A stretch of DNA of 64,000 nucleotides from DLKC01 sp002478885 (GTDB lineage Bacteria > Bacteroidota > Bacteroidia > Chitinophagales > Chitinophagaceae), in NCBI GenBank assembly GCA_046329585.1, contig JAXLUI010000001.1:620001-684000 (forward strand), written 5' to 3'. A program made the translations under genes and the position numbers. Every line of letters starts with the position of its first letter. The stretch's first letter is position 1. The notes below the pieces were generated by a model. The model was not told the origin of the DNA and searched no databases. It worked only from the letters and a program-made list of their open reading frames with translations. Positions 16,494 through 25,170 of this stretch are shown piece by piece.

Positions 16494-17009
16494 ATGATAA
16501 GCCGTTGTAAAACTACATTCACACGACTAATTCTGGTATCAACCGTTATAGCAACATCTTCTGCATGCACTTCTTTAACAGATAAAAATGAAGCATCGAC
16601 TAAAACGAAGCAACTAGCAAAAACACTATCCAAGCCACCATCATCATTTGGAGATACGCTTTCCATAAACCCAATGGCTGCGGTTTTTTACAACCCGGAT
16701 TCTGTTCAGCGGGAAAAGATAAAGGCTGCAAATACGAAAGAAATTTTCGAAAGTATGTCACATGAATTCTTTTTTCAAATGAACAATGCAAAGTTGTTGA
16801 TAAGAAGAGACTGGCCTGAAATAAAAATCATAGAATGCTCGCAAGCCAGGTATCTGCTGTTTGAAAAAAAAGATGGAACCAGTAAGTGTATTGATCTTAA
16901 TACAAGAGATGATATGTCTGGCATAATACTATTCGACGGTCAAAAAGATCCTGAATTTGCAGACATGATGAACATCGACACAGACCTTGGCTTCTATTTT
17001 AAGAATTGA
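16494..17009 (+). CDS. Lipoprotein of unknown function
   Basis: A 171-residue protein with a signal peptide ending in ATSSAC, a probable lipobox at about Cys25. The mature part contains NPMAAVFYNPDSVQREKIKAAN and a C-terminal DPEFADMMNIDTDLGFYFKN. No haem motif and no family that I recognise. It lies between the barrel cassette and the cytochrome c gene in the same direction, so it probably belongs to the same locus. Confidence 0.6.
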   Translation: MISRCKTTFTRLILVSTVIATSSACTSLTDKNEASTKTKQLAKTLSKPPSSFGDTLSINPMAAVFYNPDSVQREKIKAANTKEIFESMSHEFFFQMNNAKLLIRRDWPEIKIIECSQARYLLFEKKDGTSKCIDLNTRDDMSGIILFDGQKDPEFADMMNIDTDLGFYFKN

Positions 17010-17123
17010 TGATTCATTTAATTTTTCTCAAAGCCAAAAGCTGTTGCAGATCATAAAATGATAACTCATAACACGCTAAGTTCATTTTTAAAAAATTGTA
17101 TCACTAAAATCAAATCTACAGAC

Positions 17124-17540
17124 ATGAAAAAGAACCTGATTATTCCATTCCTGATGCTTATTGTCTTTTTTGGAGCAACGCTAATGACTGCATTCACTCC
17201 ATTCCAGGGAGCTAAACCATGGACAGTGCCTGATGCTGCCAAAAGCAAAAAAAGTTCCGTTGCAAGTAATGCTGCATCTATTGCTGCAGGAAAAGAACTG
17301 TGGACTACCCATTGCAAATCATGCCACGGGGCAAAAGGTTTAGGCGATGGGTCTAAAGCTGCTCAATTAAAAACGGAGCCTGGTGATTTTTCTAAATCAG
17401 ATGTGCAGGGCATGTCAGATGGTGAAATATTTTATAAGATTTCTGAAGGACGTGATGATATGCCATCCTTCAAAAAGAAACTTCCCGATGAAGAAGACAG
17501 ATGGAATCTTGTTGTATTCATGCGCACTTTGAAAAAATAA
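17124..17540 (+). CDS. Class I cytochrome c, membrane-anchored or secreted
   Basis: A 138-residue protein. The start at 17124 begins a hydrophobic signal or anchor (residues 5-22); the frame is open back to 17058. The haem site is C64-KS-C67-H68, and M113 in DDMPSF is a likely axial ligand. DEEDRWNLVVFMRTL is the typical C-terminal helix. It probably links the NrfD complex encoded downstream to a periplasmic or outer-membrane partner. Confidence 0.88.
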   Translation: MKKNLIIPFLMLIVFFGATLMTAFTPFQGAKPWTVPDAAKSKKSSVASNAASIAAGKELWTTHCKSCHGAKGLGDGSKAAQLKTEPGDFSKSDVQGMSDGEIFYKISEGRDDMPSFKKKLPDEEDRWNLVVFMRTLKK

Positions 17541-17543
17541 AAT

Positions 17544-17579
17544 AATAAAACGAACGGTTAAACCAGCCGTTCTTTTATT
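17544..17579 (+). terminator. Probable terminator behind cytochrome c
   Basis: A hairpin (GAACGG 17552-17557 with CCGTTC 17567-17572, extended by AATAAAA / TTTTATT with a one-base bulge) is followed by T-rich sequence. It may partly separate the cytochrome gene from the ferredoxin-NrfD genes. Confidence 0.6.
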
Positions 17580-17668
17580 TTCCCAGCAGCCTATTTCGCA
17601 AAAAGTACCTGCATCGATAATTGCACCAAAACCGGAAGCAGTGCTGCAGGTTATCTAAAACAAATAAA

Positions 17669-17914
17669 ATGGAAGCTCCTCAAAAATCTTCATCAAGAAA
17701 GAAATTCCTTCAATGGGGTGCAATACTCTTTGGATCGGCCACTTTCCTTGGTTTTACAAATTTCTTTTGGAGGTCTAAAACCAAAGAAGAAAAAGCTGAT
17801 ACGGTTAAAATGCTTACCCAGGATGGACAACTCGTTGAAATAGACAAAAAATTTCTCGCCGCCCCAGGCAAAAAAATAACCAACGAAGAATTGCAGCGTT
17901 GGGTAAACAAATAA
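17669..17914 (+). CDS. Small anchored protein resembling the N-terminus of the adjacent ferredoxin
   Basis: An 81-residue protein. The start at 17669 is preferred over the open frame from 17621 because the residues before MEAPQ look like non-coding sequence. SSSRKKFLQWG and the following helix (to about residue 32) resemble a Tat-like anchor. The segment VKMLTQDGQLVEIDKKFL (46-63) matches VKLLSVTGEIIEVDKAFL (45-62) of the ferredoxin encoded 10 bases downstream, and the anchors also align. It thus looks like a duplicated N-terminal module. Role unknown, likely in the same complex. Confidence 0.65.
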   Translation: MEAPQKSSSRKKFLQWGAILFGSATFLGFTNFFWRSKTKEEKADTVKMLTQDGQLVEIDKKFLAAPGKKITNEELQRWVNK

Positions 17915-17924
17915 ACAAAAAGCA

Positions 17925-18824
17925 ATGAACGAACATACCAGTACTTCCAGAAGGGATTTTCTGCTTGCCGGTTTTGCTACCGCAGCCGCAGTGGGCTGTA
18001 GCGACAGTACTAACCCTTTTACTCCTGAAATGGCTGTAGCCCCATCCGGGGAAAAAGTAAAATTACTTTCGGTGACCGGTGAAATTATTGAAGTGGATAA
18101 AGCTTTTTTAAAACCTGTTCCCGATGTGCCGCAACTTTCAAATGCAGAAGAGAGAAAAGGCATACCAGGCAAAAAATTTGTTATGGTGATCGACCTTGCC
18201 CGCTGCAAGAATTTAAGAAAATGCCAGAGTGCCTGCAATCACATGCATCGGGTACATTCAGGACAAAACTGGATAAAGGTACTAAGCATGCAGGATGGCG
18301 AACATACAGCACCTTACTGGCAACCAACCACCTGTATGCACTGCGATGAACCGCCATGTGTAAAAGTTTGCCCGGTGGACGCTACATTCAAAAGACAGGA
18401 TGGTCTCGTACTGATAGATAGCGACCGCTGTATTGGTTGTCGTTTTTGTATGGCTGCATGTCCTTATTCAACAAGAGTATTTAATTGGGGAGACCCTGGT
18501 GTTACAGCAGATGTTGCAGACCAGCACTATTCATGCGAAACAAGTATGCCGCAGAAAAAAGGAACCGTTGGCAAATGTGATTTTTGTCCCGACATGACCA
18601 GGAGAAATGAATTGCCTCACTGCGTATCAGCATGCCCGAATGGCGTATTTTTCTTTGGAGATATGAATGAGGATTCCGTATCAAACGGTGCTGAAACATT
18701 CCGGTTTTCCGATCTCATAAAAGACAAAGCCGGCTATAGGCTAATGGAAGATCTCGGTACTAAACCAAGTGTCTACTACCTGCCTCCGGTCAACAGGAAT
18801 TTCCCTTACGAATCCGGTTTATAA
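17925..18824 (+). CDS. NrfC/PsrB-type periplasmic ferredoxin subunit with four cluster sites
   Basis: A 299-residue protein with a Tat-like signal (SRRDFLLAGF, R9-R10) and Cys25 that could be lipidated. The cysteines form four groups: C94/C100/C104, C137/C140/C145/C149, C169/C172/C175/C179, and C218/C221/C233/C237. Three groups are complete. The first has Leu97 where CX2CX2CX3C would need a cysteine. The protein should carry electrons between the NrfD membrane subunit and a partner, but the catalytic molybdopterin subunit that normally accompanies it is absent here. Confidence 0.85.
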   Translation: MNEHTSTSRRDFLLAGFATAAAVGCSDSTNPFTPEMAVAPSGEKVKLLSVTGEIIEVDKAFLKPVPDVPQLSNAEERKGIPGKKFVMVIDLARCKNLRKCQSACNHMHRVHSGQNWIKVLSMQDGEHTAPYWQPTTCMHCDEPPCVKVCPVDATFKRQDGLVLIDSDRCIGCRFCMAACPYSTRVFNWGDPGVTADVADQHYSCETSMPQKKGTVGKCDFCPDMTRRNELPHCVSACPNGVFFFGDMNEDSVSNGAETFRFSDLIKDKAGYRLMEDLGTKPSVYYLPPVNRNFPYESGL

Positions 18825-18855
18825 AACAATAACAGTAAACATTAAATAACTGACG

Positions 18856-20172
18856 GTGGAAAATATTACAACACTTACCAGCGAACAAATTACGAAGGAC
18901 CTCATGCCTCAGCAATTTGGCCGCAATGGTAAAATATGGGTAGCCATCCTTGTGCTTATTTGTCTTATTGGTGCATATGCATACTATCTTCAATTGAAAG
19001 ACGGCTTGATCGTCACCAACATGAGAGACTACGTTTCGTGGGGCATCTATATCTCCAATTTTGTATTCTTCGTTGCTATCAGTCTTGTGGGTTCATTAAT
19101 TACAGCTGTGTTTCGTCTGGCCAACGTTGAGTGGAGCACTCCCCTTACGAGGATTGCCGAAATCATCGCTGTATCCGCTATCACTTTTGCATCGCTTATT
19201 ATCATTGTTGATATGGGCCGCCCCGAAAGACTGCTTAATCTTTTTGCCTACGGTCGCATACAGTCGCCAATCATGTGGGACGTAATCGTAATTACCACTT
19301 ACCTCTTCATCAGCATTTTACTGCTCTATATACCGCTGCTGCCTGACCTGAAGATCATGGGAGAACAAGATACTAAAGGCCCGAAATGGCTCAAAAAATT
19401 TTACCGTTTTCTGGGTTCTTTCTGGAAAGGCAACCCTGCACAGGAAAAAATCAGCAACAAATCGATAACCATACTTTGTATCCTGATTATCCCCGTGGCA
19501 TTCTGCATACACACTGTAACCTCATGGCTGTTTGCCACCACCTACAGGCCCGGCTGGGACAGCACCAATTTCGGCGCTTACTTTATCTCTGGTGCATTCC
19601 TCGTTGGTGCAGGCGCAGTAGTAACTGCCATGTTCGTCGTGAGAAAAATGTACAGCCTTGAAAAGTATATTACAGAAGAGCACTTCGATAAAATGGGTAA
19701 GATTGTTGTATTGCTGGCATTGCTTTATTTATACTTTAATGTAAACGAATACCTGGTACCCGCATTTAAAATGAAGAAAGCGGAAGAAGGACATCTCGAT
19801 GAACTCTTTACCGGCCAGTTCGCTCCTTTATTCTGGTTTGCGATACTGGTAGGTATGGTCATACCAATACTTGTACTGGTAACCAAAAAAGGTAGAAAAC
19901 CTTTACCCATGTTCATCACCGGTATTATGGTGGTAGTTGGAGCCTGGTTTAAAAGATATCTTATCGTAACCCCAACACTGTTGCATCCTTTCCTGCCGAT
20001 GACCAATGTGCCTGAAAATTTCAAACACTATTTCCCAAGCTGGGAGGAATGGGCGATTGCACTGGGTTCTCTTTCCGGCGCCTTGCTCATCATTACCTTC
20101 TTTGTTAGAATTTTCCCCATTATTCCCATCCAGGAAACCATAACTCAACAAAATGAAAAAGCTACATCATAA
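18856..20172 (+). CDS. NrfD/PsrC-type integral membrane subunit
   Basis: A 438-residue protein with ten predicted helices, as in the longer PsrC/ActC branch of the NrfD family. These subunits exchange electrons with quinone and may move protons. DYVSWGIYISNFVFFVAIS in helix 2 and DMGRPERLLNL after helix 3 are family-typical. The start is GTG, 31 bases behind the ferredoxin gene; no ATG fits upstream. The 3' end overlaps the next gene by 20 bases, so the three genes are clearly one operon. Confidence 0.88.
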   Translation: MENITTLTSEQITKDLMPQQFGRNGKIWVAILVLICLIGAYAYYLQLKDGLIVTNMRDYVSWGIYISNFVFFVAISLVGSLITAVFRLANVEWSTPLTRIAEIIAVSAITFASLIIIVDMGRPERLLNLFAYGRIQSPIMWDVIVITTYLFISILLLYIPLLPDLKIMGEQDTKGPKWLKKFYRFLGSFWKGNPAQEKISNKSITILCILIIPVAFCIHTVTSWLFATTYRPGWDSTNFGAYFISGAFLVGAGAVVTAMFVVRKMYSLEKYITEEHFDKMGKIVVLLALLYLYFNVNEYLVPAFKMKKAEEGHLDELFTGQFAPLFWFAILVGMVIPILVLVTKKGRKPLPMFITGIMVVVGAWFKRYLIVTPTLLHPFLPMTNVPENFKHYFPSWEEWAIALGSLSGALLIITFFVRIFPIIPIQETITQQNEKATS

Positions 20173-21031
20173 CATACTAAAGCTGCTCGTAACACTTTGT
20201 TGTTTTGCCACTGCCGGTCAAACAGCAAACGCACAAAGCGATTCTGTTCCGGCAACGAAAATTATACGCATGCATTATTACAATGTAAATAACAGCATGC
20301 AGTATATTTTGCTCGAAAGTCAACTAAAGAAAGAAAAAACCTTTACACCACAGGCCAACAAAACATACAACCTTTATCTTGACAGCGCAGCCAACCTTGT
20401 TGCAATGTTAAAGACAGATAAAGACGGCAAAGCAAAAGCGTTTATCCCCCCAACACTAAAAGCAGCTTGGGAAGGCTCTTCCCAACACACTTTTATTGTA
20501 AAAGAAGGCGATGAAGAACTGGTGTCTGATTATGTGATCACAAAGTCGAAGATCGACATCGATACTGCCAACGAAGACGGGGCAAGGGTAATCAATGTAT
20601 CCGTAATGAAAATGGATAACAACGAATGGAAACCCGCCGCTGGTGTTGAACTCAAGGTTGGCTTCGAACGATTGGGAGGCATTCTTTCCGCAGGTGATGA
20701 AGAAACGTATACAACAGATTCAACAGGCACCGTTAAAGTAACCGTAACAAAAGACAGTTTGCCCGGCAATGAAAAAGGCATCATAACCATTGCTGCACGT
20801 GCAGATGACAATGAAACCTTTGGTAACCTGCTAGCAGAAAAAAATATTTCATGGGGCCTCCCAACAGAAATAAACACGCATTTCTTCGACCAGCGGGCAT
20901 TATGGACCACAAGATTTAGAACGCCCATCTGGCTACTTGCAATGGCTTATTCAATAGTTATCGGCGTTTGGGGAACATTGATATACCTGATTTTCCAGGT
21001 TATTAAGATAAGAAAACTCGGTCGCACCTGA
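20153..21031 (+). CDS. Membrane-anchored periplasmic protein of the NrfD operon
   Basis: A 292-residue protein: signal peptide 1-27 (cleavage near ANAQ), a periplasmic part of about 230 residues with beta-strand repeats resembling Ig-like or carboxypeptidase-regulatory folds, and a C-terminal membrane helix at about 264-287 followed by a short basic tail. It overlaps the NrfD gene by 20 bases. No cofactor motif is visible. A structural or docking subunit is the simplest inference. Confidence 0.7.
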   Translation: MKKLHHNILKLLVTLCCFATAGQTANAQSDSVPATKIIRMHYYNVNNSMQYILLESQLKKEKTFTPQANKTYNLYLDSAANLVAMLKTDKDGKAKAFIPPTLKAAWEGSSQHTFIVKEGDEELVSDYVITKSKIDIDTANEDGARVINVSVMKMDNNEWKPAAGVELKVGFERLGGILSAGDEETYTTDSTGTVKVTVTKDSLPGNEKGIITIAARADDNETFGNLLAEKNISWGLPTEINTHFFDQRALWTTRFRTPIWLLAMAYSIVIGVWGTLIYLIFQVIKIRKLGRT

Positions 21032-21067
21032 TTTAATTCTGCCATTCATATGCTGCAGCGGTAAGTT

Positions 21068-21119
21068 TTTGTTTGCCGGCTGCAGCATTTCTATTTAGCG
21101 CCTGTTGCGTCGCACTCTT
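21068..21119 (-). repeat. Interspersed repeat unit, left half of an inverted pair
   Basis: The head is GTTGCGTCGCACTCTT (21104-21119) and the tail CCGGC (21076-21080, offset 39). It lies tail-first 36 bases behind the stop of the NrfD-operon gene. A 10-bp stem 21050-21059/21079-21088 overlaps the tail and could act as a weak terminator. Confidence 0.85.
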
Positions 21120-21189
21120 CTGCGTTCAAAGCTTTATTGGGCGGTTGAATAAGAAAACTATTGCTTGCTGAAAAAAGTTACAACCGATG

Positions 21190-21240
21190 AAGTGAGTGAC
21201 ACAACCGGCGATGATACATGCACCAAAGCCGGCAACAAAT
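21190..21240 (+). repeat. Interspersed repeat unit, variant head, right half of an inverted pair
   Basis: The variant head AAGTGAGTGACACAAC (21190-21205) is followed by CGGCGATG and tail GCCGGCAACAAA from 21228. It lies tail-first 4 bases from the stop codon of the acyltransferase gene on the minus strand. Confidence 0.88.
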
Positions 21241-21244
21241 AATT

Positions 21245-22015
21245 TTAATAGTTCGCTTCGTAGTAATCCCACATAATGCGAAAGACTTTTTCCTTCAATT
21301 CTTTCGAAGAAATGTTTTCACTACTTACCGGTGGAAGAAAATGCATCTCAATTTTGTGTGGATGTAGGTAGAACCCTTTATCGGGCGGTAAAATCTTTTT
21401 TGTATTGAACAGAAGTGCAGGCATAACCGGCTTCCGTGCATTAACAGCAAGCTTGAAAGCGCCGTCATAAAAATTTTTCAGCGGATCGTTGGTACGGTTG
21501 CGGGTGCCTTCGGGATAAATTACCATATCGAGCCCGATGCGCAAAGCCCAGTTCATTTTTCTAAAACTCTCTTTACGGCTCTTCTCACTTTTACGATCGA
21601 TGAGAATGCTGCCGGCCATATAAATAAGCCCGAAAAAAGGCGAATAAGCAAATGATTTTTTGCCAATTGTTTTATTTGCCTGAGGCATAAAGGGCGTTGT
21701 AACCGGCACGTCCATTAAACTGCTGTGATTGCATACAACCACATAGTTTGCTCCCTTTGCATAATGTTCCTTCCCTTTTACTTTAAGCGGGCAACCGATA
21801 AGATTTAGATAGATCGTCATCCAAACTCGCGAAACCTGCCTGTGCCACTTTGAAGCTACCGGTTCCTTTAAAAGAAAACAGATCATATAGAAAGGGAAAA
21901 AAACAAACATGGTACAAACGAACAGCAGCAAGCCATAAAAGGCAAGCAGCCTGTAAACTGGTTCCATGAATTTATTTTCGTGGTCTGTGACTGGCTCAAT
22001 GTTGTTATTACTCAT
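21245..22015 (-). CDS. plsC: 1-acyl-sn-glycerol-3-phosphate acyltransferase
   Basis: A 256-residue protein that adds the second acyl chain to lysophosphatidic acid at the inner membrane. The HX4D motif is NHSSLMD near residue 98, and the glycerol-phosphate pocket is YPEGTRNR near residue 170. Two hydrophobic segments (about 25-50) anchor the N-terminus. Neighbours are unrelated. Some relatives acylate other lipids such as ornithine lipids, so the exact acceptor is not certain. Confidence 0.88.
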   Translation of the reverse strand: MSNNNIEPVTDHENKFMEPVYRLLAFYGLLLFVCTMFVFFPFYMICFLLKEPVASKWHRQVSRVWMTIYLNLIGCPLKVKGKEHYAKGANYVVVCNHSSLMDVPVTTPFMPQANKTIGKKSFAYSPFFGLIYMAGSILIDRKSEKSRKESFRKMNWALRIGLDMVIYPEGTRNRTNDPLKNFYDGAFKLAVNARKPVMPALLFNTKKILPPDKGFYLHPHKIEMHFLPPVSSENISSKELKEKVFRIMWDYYEANY

Positions 22016-22083
22016 CGAAGACTTTTAGAAAAAAACCTATTTCGGTTGTTGGTTATTAATTTATCAAGACTTTTGGCAGCGAG

Positions 22084-22755
22084 TTAAAGACGCCAGTCAA
22101 TTGGGTCTTCACCCTGCTTTACAAGGTATTGATTTGCTTTGCTAAAATGCCTGCATCCGAAGAAACCATTATTTGCACTCAATGGTGAGGGATGCGCTGC
22201 TTTAAGCACGTGATGCTTTGTTTCATCGATCAGCACCTGCTTTTCCTGAGCGAAACGACCCCATAAAATAAAAACGACGCCTATTTTATTTATGGAGATC
22301 GTTTTTATTACCGCATCAGTAAATTCGGCCCAGCCAATCTTTGAATGACTCATCGGTTCACCCGCCCTTACGGTCAAAGAAGCATTTAACAGAAATACAC
22401 CTTGGGTCGCCCATTTTGTAAGGTTACCACTTTGGGGAATGGGCATACCGATGTCGGTTTGCAGCTCTTTAAAAATGTTTACCAGCGATGGCGGAAAGGT
22501 TACCCCATTGGATACAGAAAAGCATAACCCGTGCGCCTGGCCCGGACCATGGTATGGATCCTGGCCAAGTATAACAACCTTCACATTTTCAAAAGGCGTT
22601 TTGTCAAAAGCATTGAAAATAAGGGAGCCTGGCGGGTAAATGGTTTTGCCTTGCGCCTTCTCAGTCTTGAGAAAAGCCACAATTTGCTGGAAATATGGTT
22701 TGCTGAATTCTTTGCCCAGCGCGAGTTTCCAGCCTTGTTCGATCTTTACATCCAT
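22084..22755 (-). CDS. ung: Uracil-DNA glycosylase, family 1
   Basis: It removes uracil from DNA as the first step of base-excision repair. The catalytic motif GQDPYHGPGQAHGLCFS and the second motif HPSPLSANNGFFG are complete. The ATG at 22755 gives MDVKIEQGWKLAL, a normal family N-terminus of a 223-residue protein; an in-frame ATG at 22782 would add nine residues. Confidence 0.95.
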   Translation of the reverse strand: MDVKIEQGWKLALGKEFSKPYFQQIVAFLKTEKAQGKTIYPPGSLIFNAFDKTPFENVKVVILGQDPYHGPGQAHGLCFSVSNGVTFPPSLVNIFKELQTDIGMPIPQSGNLTKWATQGVFLLNASLTVRAGEPMSHSKIGWAEFTDAVIKTISINKIGVVFILWGRFAQEKQVLIDETKHHVLKAAHPSPLSANNGFFGCRHFSKANQYLVKQGEDPIDWRL

Positions 22756-22771
22756 CTTTTTTCCAGTTCTG

Positions 22772-22803
22772 TTTGGGTGCAAACTAATTAAAATTTATTT
22801 TTG
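22772..22803 (+). promoter_or_regulatory. Promoter of tRNA-Arg
   Basis: TTTG at 22772-22775 and TATTTTTG at 22796-22803 match the Bacteroidota -33 and -7 elements with a 20-base spacer. The tRNA starts 44 bases downstream. The -33 element overlaps the 5' region of the divergent ung gene. Confidence 0.7.
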
Positions 22804-22847
22804 CCGCCGCTCAATGAACAAGTATTGAGGGTTTAAAACAAAAAAAG

Positions 22848-22921
22848 GGTCCGGTAGCTCAGTTGAATAGAGCAACAGCCTTCTAAGCTGTGGGTCATTG
22901 GTTTGAGTCCAATCCGGATCA
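22848..22921 (+). tRNA. tRNA-Arg (anticodon TCT)
   Basis: A complete cloverleaf: acceptor GGTCCGG with CCGGATC and discriminator A22921, D-stem GCTC/GAGC, anticodon stem ACAGC/GCTGT with loop CTTCTAA, and a T-arm with GTTTGAGTCC. The anticodon TCT (22882-22884) reads AGA/AGG. The CCA end is not encoded. Confidence 0.95.
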
Positions 22922-22923
22922 CA

Positions 22924-22950
22924 AAGCAGGACGAACGTCCTGCTTTTTTA
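22924..22950 (+). terminator. Terminator of tRNA-Arg
   Basis: AGCAGGAC / GTCCTGCT (22925-22932 and 22937-22944) forms a perfect 8-bp stem with a GAAC loop and six or more T residues. It lies directly behind the tRNA. Confidence 0.9.
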
Positions 22951-23024
22951 TTGTCGCTCCTGAAACAATGAATTTACACAGCGTAATAAAGAGAGATATC
23001 CGCTGATTAAATGGCAAAGCGCTG

Positions 23025-23076
23025 AAGAGTGCGACGCAACCAAAGCCGCACACAGTTGTAAAAGCCGGCCCACCAA
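23025..23076 (+). repeat. Interspersed repeat unit behind tRNA-Arg
   Basis: The head AAGAGTGCGACGCAAC (23025-23040) and tail GCCGGCCCACCAA from 23064 (offset 39). It is a single unit, between the tRNA terminator and the Omp85-like gene. Confidence 0.85.
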
Positions 23077-23192
23077 CCTTCATCTACAAACCGGGATCAG
23101 CAGGTTGATTTTTCAAAAATACAGTTCGGCCAGATAATTGAACAGAACATGACGGGTATTGACTAACTTAAGTAAATAATTGTTCAGCGAAA

Positions 23193-25037
23193 ATGACCGT
23201 GTCGCAAAAAGCACTTTTTTTATCGATATACTTCCTGTTCACCGGTTTTGGACTGCTTGCACAAGAACGACCTTCCCCATCAGAGACTACAAAGAAAAAG
23301 CACAGCGTTTTTAAAACCGCATTAGACGCAGTGCGCATAGACTCAGCAGCAGCAGCAGAAAACGCAGCAACAACTGAGAAAGCCGAATTGCCCTTCACAC
23401 CTTATAACGGCAAAGGCGTTAGAGCTATTGAAGTAAGAGTAATTGGCATCAACAGAAATTTTGCAGATACGCTGGCTGTGCAAAATGCCGGCGAAAAAAC
23501 CTTTCTTGAAAAATTGCATCGGAATACCAGGGAATGGGCAATACGAGACAATATTTTCTTAAGACCCAAAGAAGCTTTGAACGCCTATGTACTTGCAGAC
23601 AATGAAAGATACCTGCGCTCGCTGCCTTTTATTCAAGATGCCAGAATCTTTGTTATACCGGTAAAAGGTGAGCCTGATTCGGTGGACCTGCTTGTTATTA
23701 CCAAAGATCTTTTTAGCATAACAGGCGAAATAAATGATTTTAGCACAAGCCGCATTAAAGCAAAAGGCGGCGATGTGAATGTCGCTGGCACAGCACAAAA
23801 GATATTTGTTTCGACCCTTTGGGAGAAAGGCCGCTCGCCTGCGCTTGGCTATGAATTATTATATGGCAAAAACAATCTCTTTCACACATTCATCAATGCA
23901 ACCACCTCTTATAGCACGATTCATCCAAATCTTGATGATGGCGCAGAAGATGAGCGCGCAATTTATGGTATGCTTGAAAGACCACTGGTATCGCAGTATT
24001 CGCACTTTGCTGGTGCGATAACGCTGGCGAAAAACAAATCGACCAATGCTTATCAGAAAGCCGACAGTTTATATTACCATTATAATTATAGCACCTTCGA
24101 CAGTTGGATCGGTTACAATATTGGACTTAAAAAATTAATGAGCCAGAACCTTCGTCAGGACAGGAAATTCATTAGCATCCGCTATTTTCAAAATCAGTTT
24201 ACCGAGCGGCCGTTCCAGGTTTCGGGCCAATATGATTTCAGGTACGACAATAAGAAAGCGCTGCTGGCCCAGTTCACTTTCTTCAGGCAGCACTTCTATA
24301 AAACAAATTATATTTATGGCTTCGGTTCTCCCGAAGATTTGCCTCATGGCTACAATGTTTCTTTTACAACCGGTTGGTTCAGGCAGGCCGATCTTAAGCG
24401 GCCCTACGCAGGAGTTGATGCCAACCGTTATGTTTACAGCAACAAGGGCGACTTTATCCAATATTTTTTAAAAGCGGGGAGTTTTTTCTACAAAGGAACA
24501 ATGAATGACGCCAGTCTGCTTGCAGGCGTAGGAATGTTCAGCCGGGTTTTTTATATCAACGATGTTAAAATAAGGCAGTATGTCAATTTTAGTTATACCA
24601 AACTGTTTAACCGGCTCGGCCTCGATCCGCTCAGCATCAACAATCCGTTTGGTGTGCGGTATTTTAGCTCCGATTCGGCGCGGGGCGATCAACGCATAAG
24701 CCTGCACACAGAAACCAACAGTTTTCTGCATTATAAAATACTCGGTTTTAAATTTGGCCCGTTTGCATTTGCGGATATGTCGCTGCTTACGCCAGAAAAT
24801 GAACCCTTTAGCAAATCCGATGCATTTTGGGGGTTGGGCGGCGGCCTTCGCACACGCAATGAGCAACTCGTATTTGGCACCATCGAGCTCCGGCTTGCCT
24901 GGTTTCCAAGAAAGATCGACCAAAACTCTTTCAAGCTAACACTTACCGGCAATCTTCGCTTCAGGTATAACAGCACTTATATAAAAGCACCGGATATTGT
25001 GCAGGTGAACAGTGATAATTCAAATAGTATTTTTTAA
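23193..25037 (+). CDS. Omp85/BamA-like outer-membrane protein
   Basis: A 614-residue protein with a signal peptide (cleavage near LLAQE). Residues about 70-175 resemble POTRA modules (IEVRVIGINRNFADTLAVQNAGEKTF, RYLRSLPFIQDARIFVIPV). The remainder (about 230-600) is a long series of amphipathic strands ending in NLRFRYNS..., consistent with a 16-strand Omp85-type barrel. It may assemble or export other envelope proteins. It is shorter than BamA and has fewer POTRA domains, so TamA- or surface-antigen-like is a better label. It is not in an operon. Confidence 0.7.
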   Translation: MTVSQKALFLSIYFLFTGFGLLAQERPSPSETTKKKHSVFKTALDAVRIDSAAAAENAATTEKAELPFTPYNGKGVRAIEVRVIGINRNFADTLAVQNAGEKTFLEKLHRNTREWAIRDNIFLRPKEALNAYVLADNERYLRSLPFIQDARIFVIPVKGEPDSVDLLVITKDLFSITGEINDFSTSRIKAKGGDVNVAGTAQKIFVSTLWEKGRSPALGYELLYGKNNLFHTFINATTSYSTIHPNLDDGAEDERAIYGMLERPLVSQYSHFAGAITLAKNKSTNAYQKADSLYYHYNYSTFDSWIGYNIGLKKLMSQNLRQDRKFISIRYFQNQFTERPFQVSGQYDFRYDNKKALLAQFTFFRQHFYKTNYIYGFGSPEDLPHGYNVSFTTGWFRQADLKRPYAGVDANRYVYSNKGDFIQYFLKAGSFFYKGTMNDASLLAGVGMFSRVFYINDVKIRQYVNFSYTKLFNRLGLDPLSINNPFGVRYFSSDSARGDQRISLHTETNSFLHYKILGFKFGPFAFADMSLLTPENEPFSKSDAFWGLGGGLRTRNEQLVFGTIELRLAWFPRKIDQNSFKLTLTGNLRFRYNSTYIKAPDIVQVNSDNSNSIF

Positions 25038-25041
25038 AATT

Positions 25042-25092
25042 TTTATTACCCGGCTTTTTATCGCTGTTCAGCTTCCGTTGCGTCGCACTCTT
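25042..25092 (-). repeat. Interspersed repeat unit, left half of an inverted pair
   Basis: The tail CCGGC (25050-25054) and head GTTGCGTCGCACTCTT (25077-25092) give offset 38. The unit begins four bases behind the stop codon of the Omp85-like gene. With its partner it fills the whole gap between two convergent stop codons. Confidence 0.9.
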
Positions 25093-25170
25093 CAACGTTC
25101 AGAGCTTTTTTTCGACAAACTAAGATTGGCAGTAAATTGAAGTCCTTGCTCAGATACGGGCAAACCGCAT

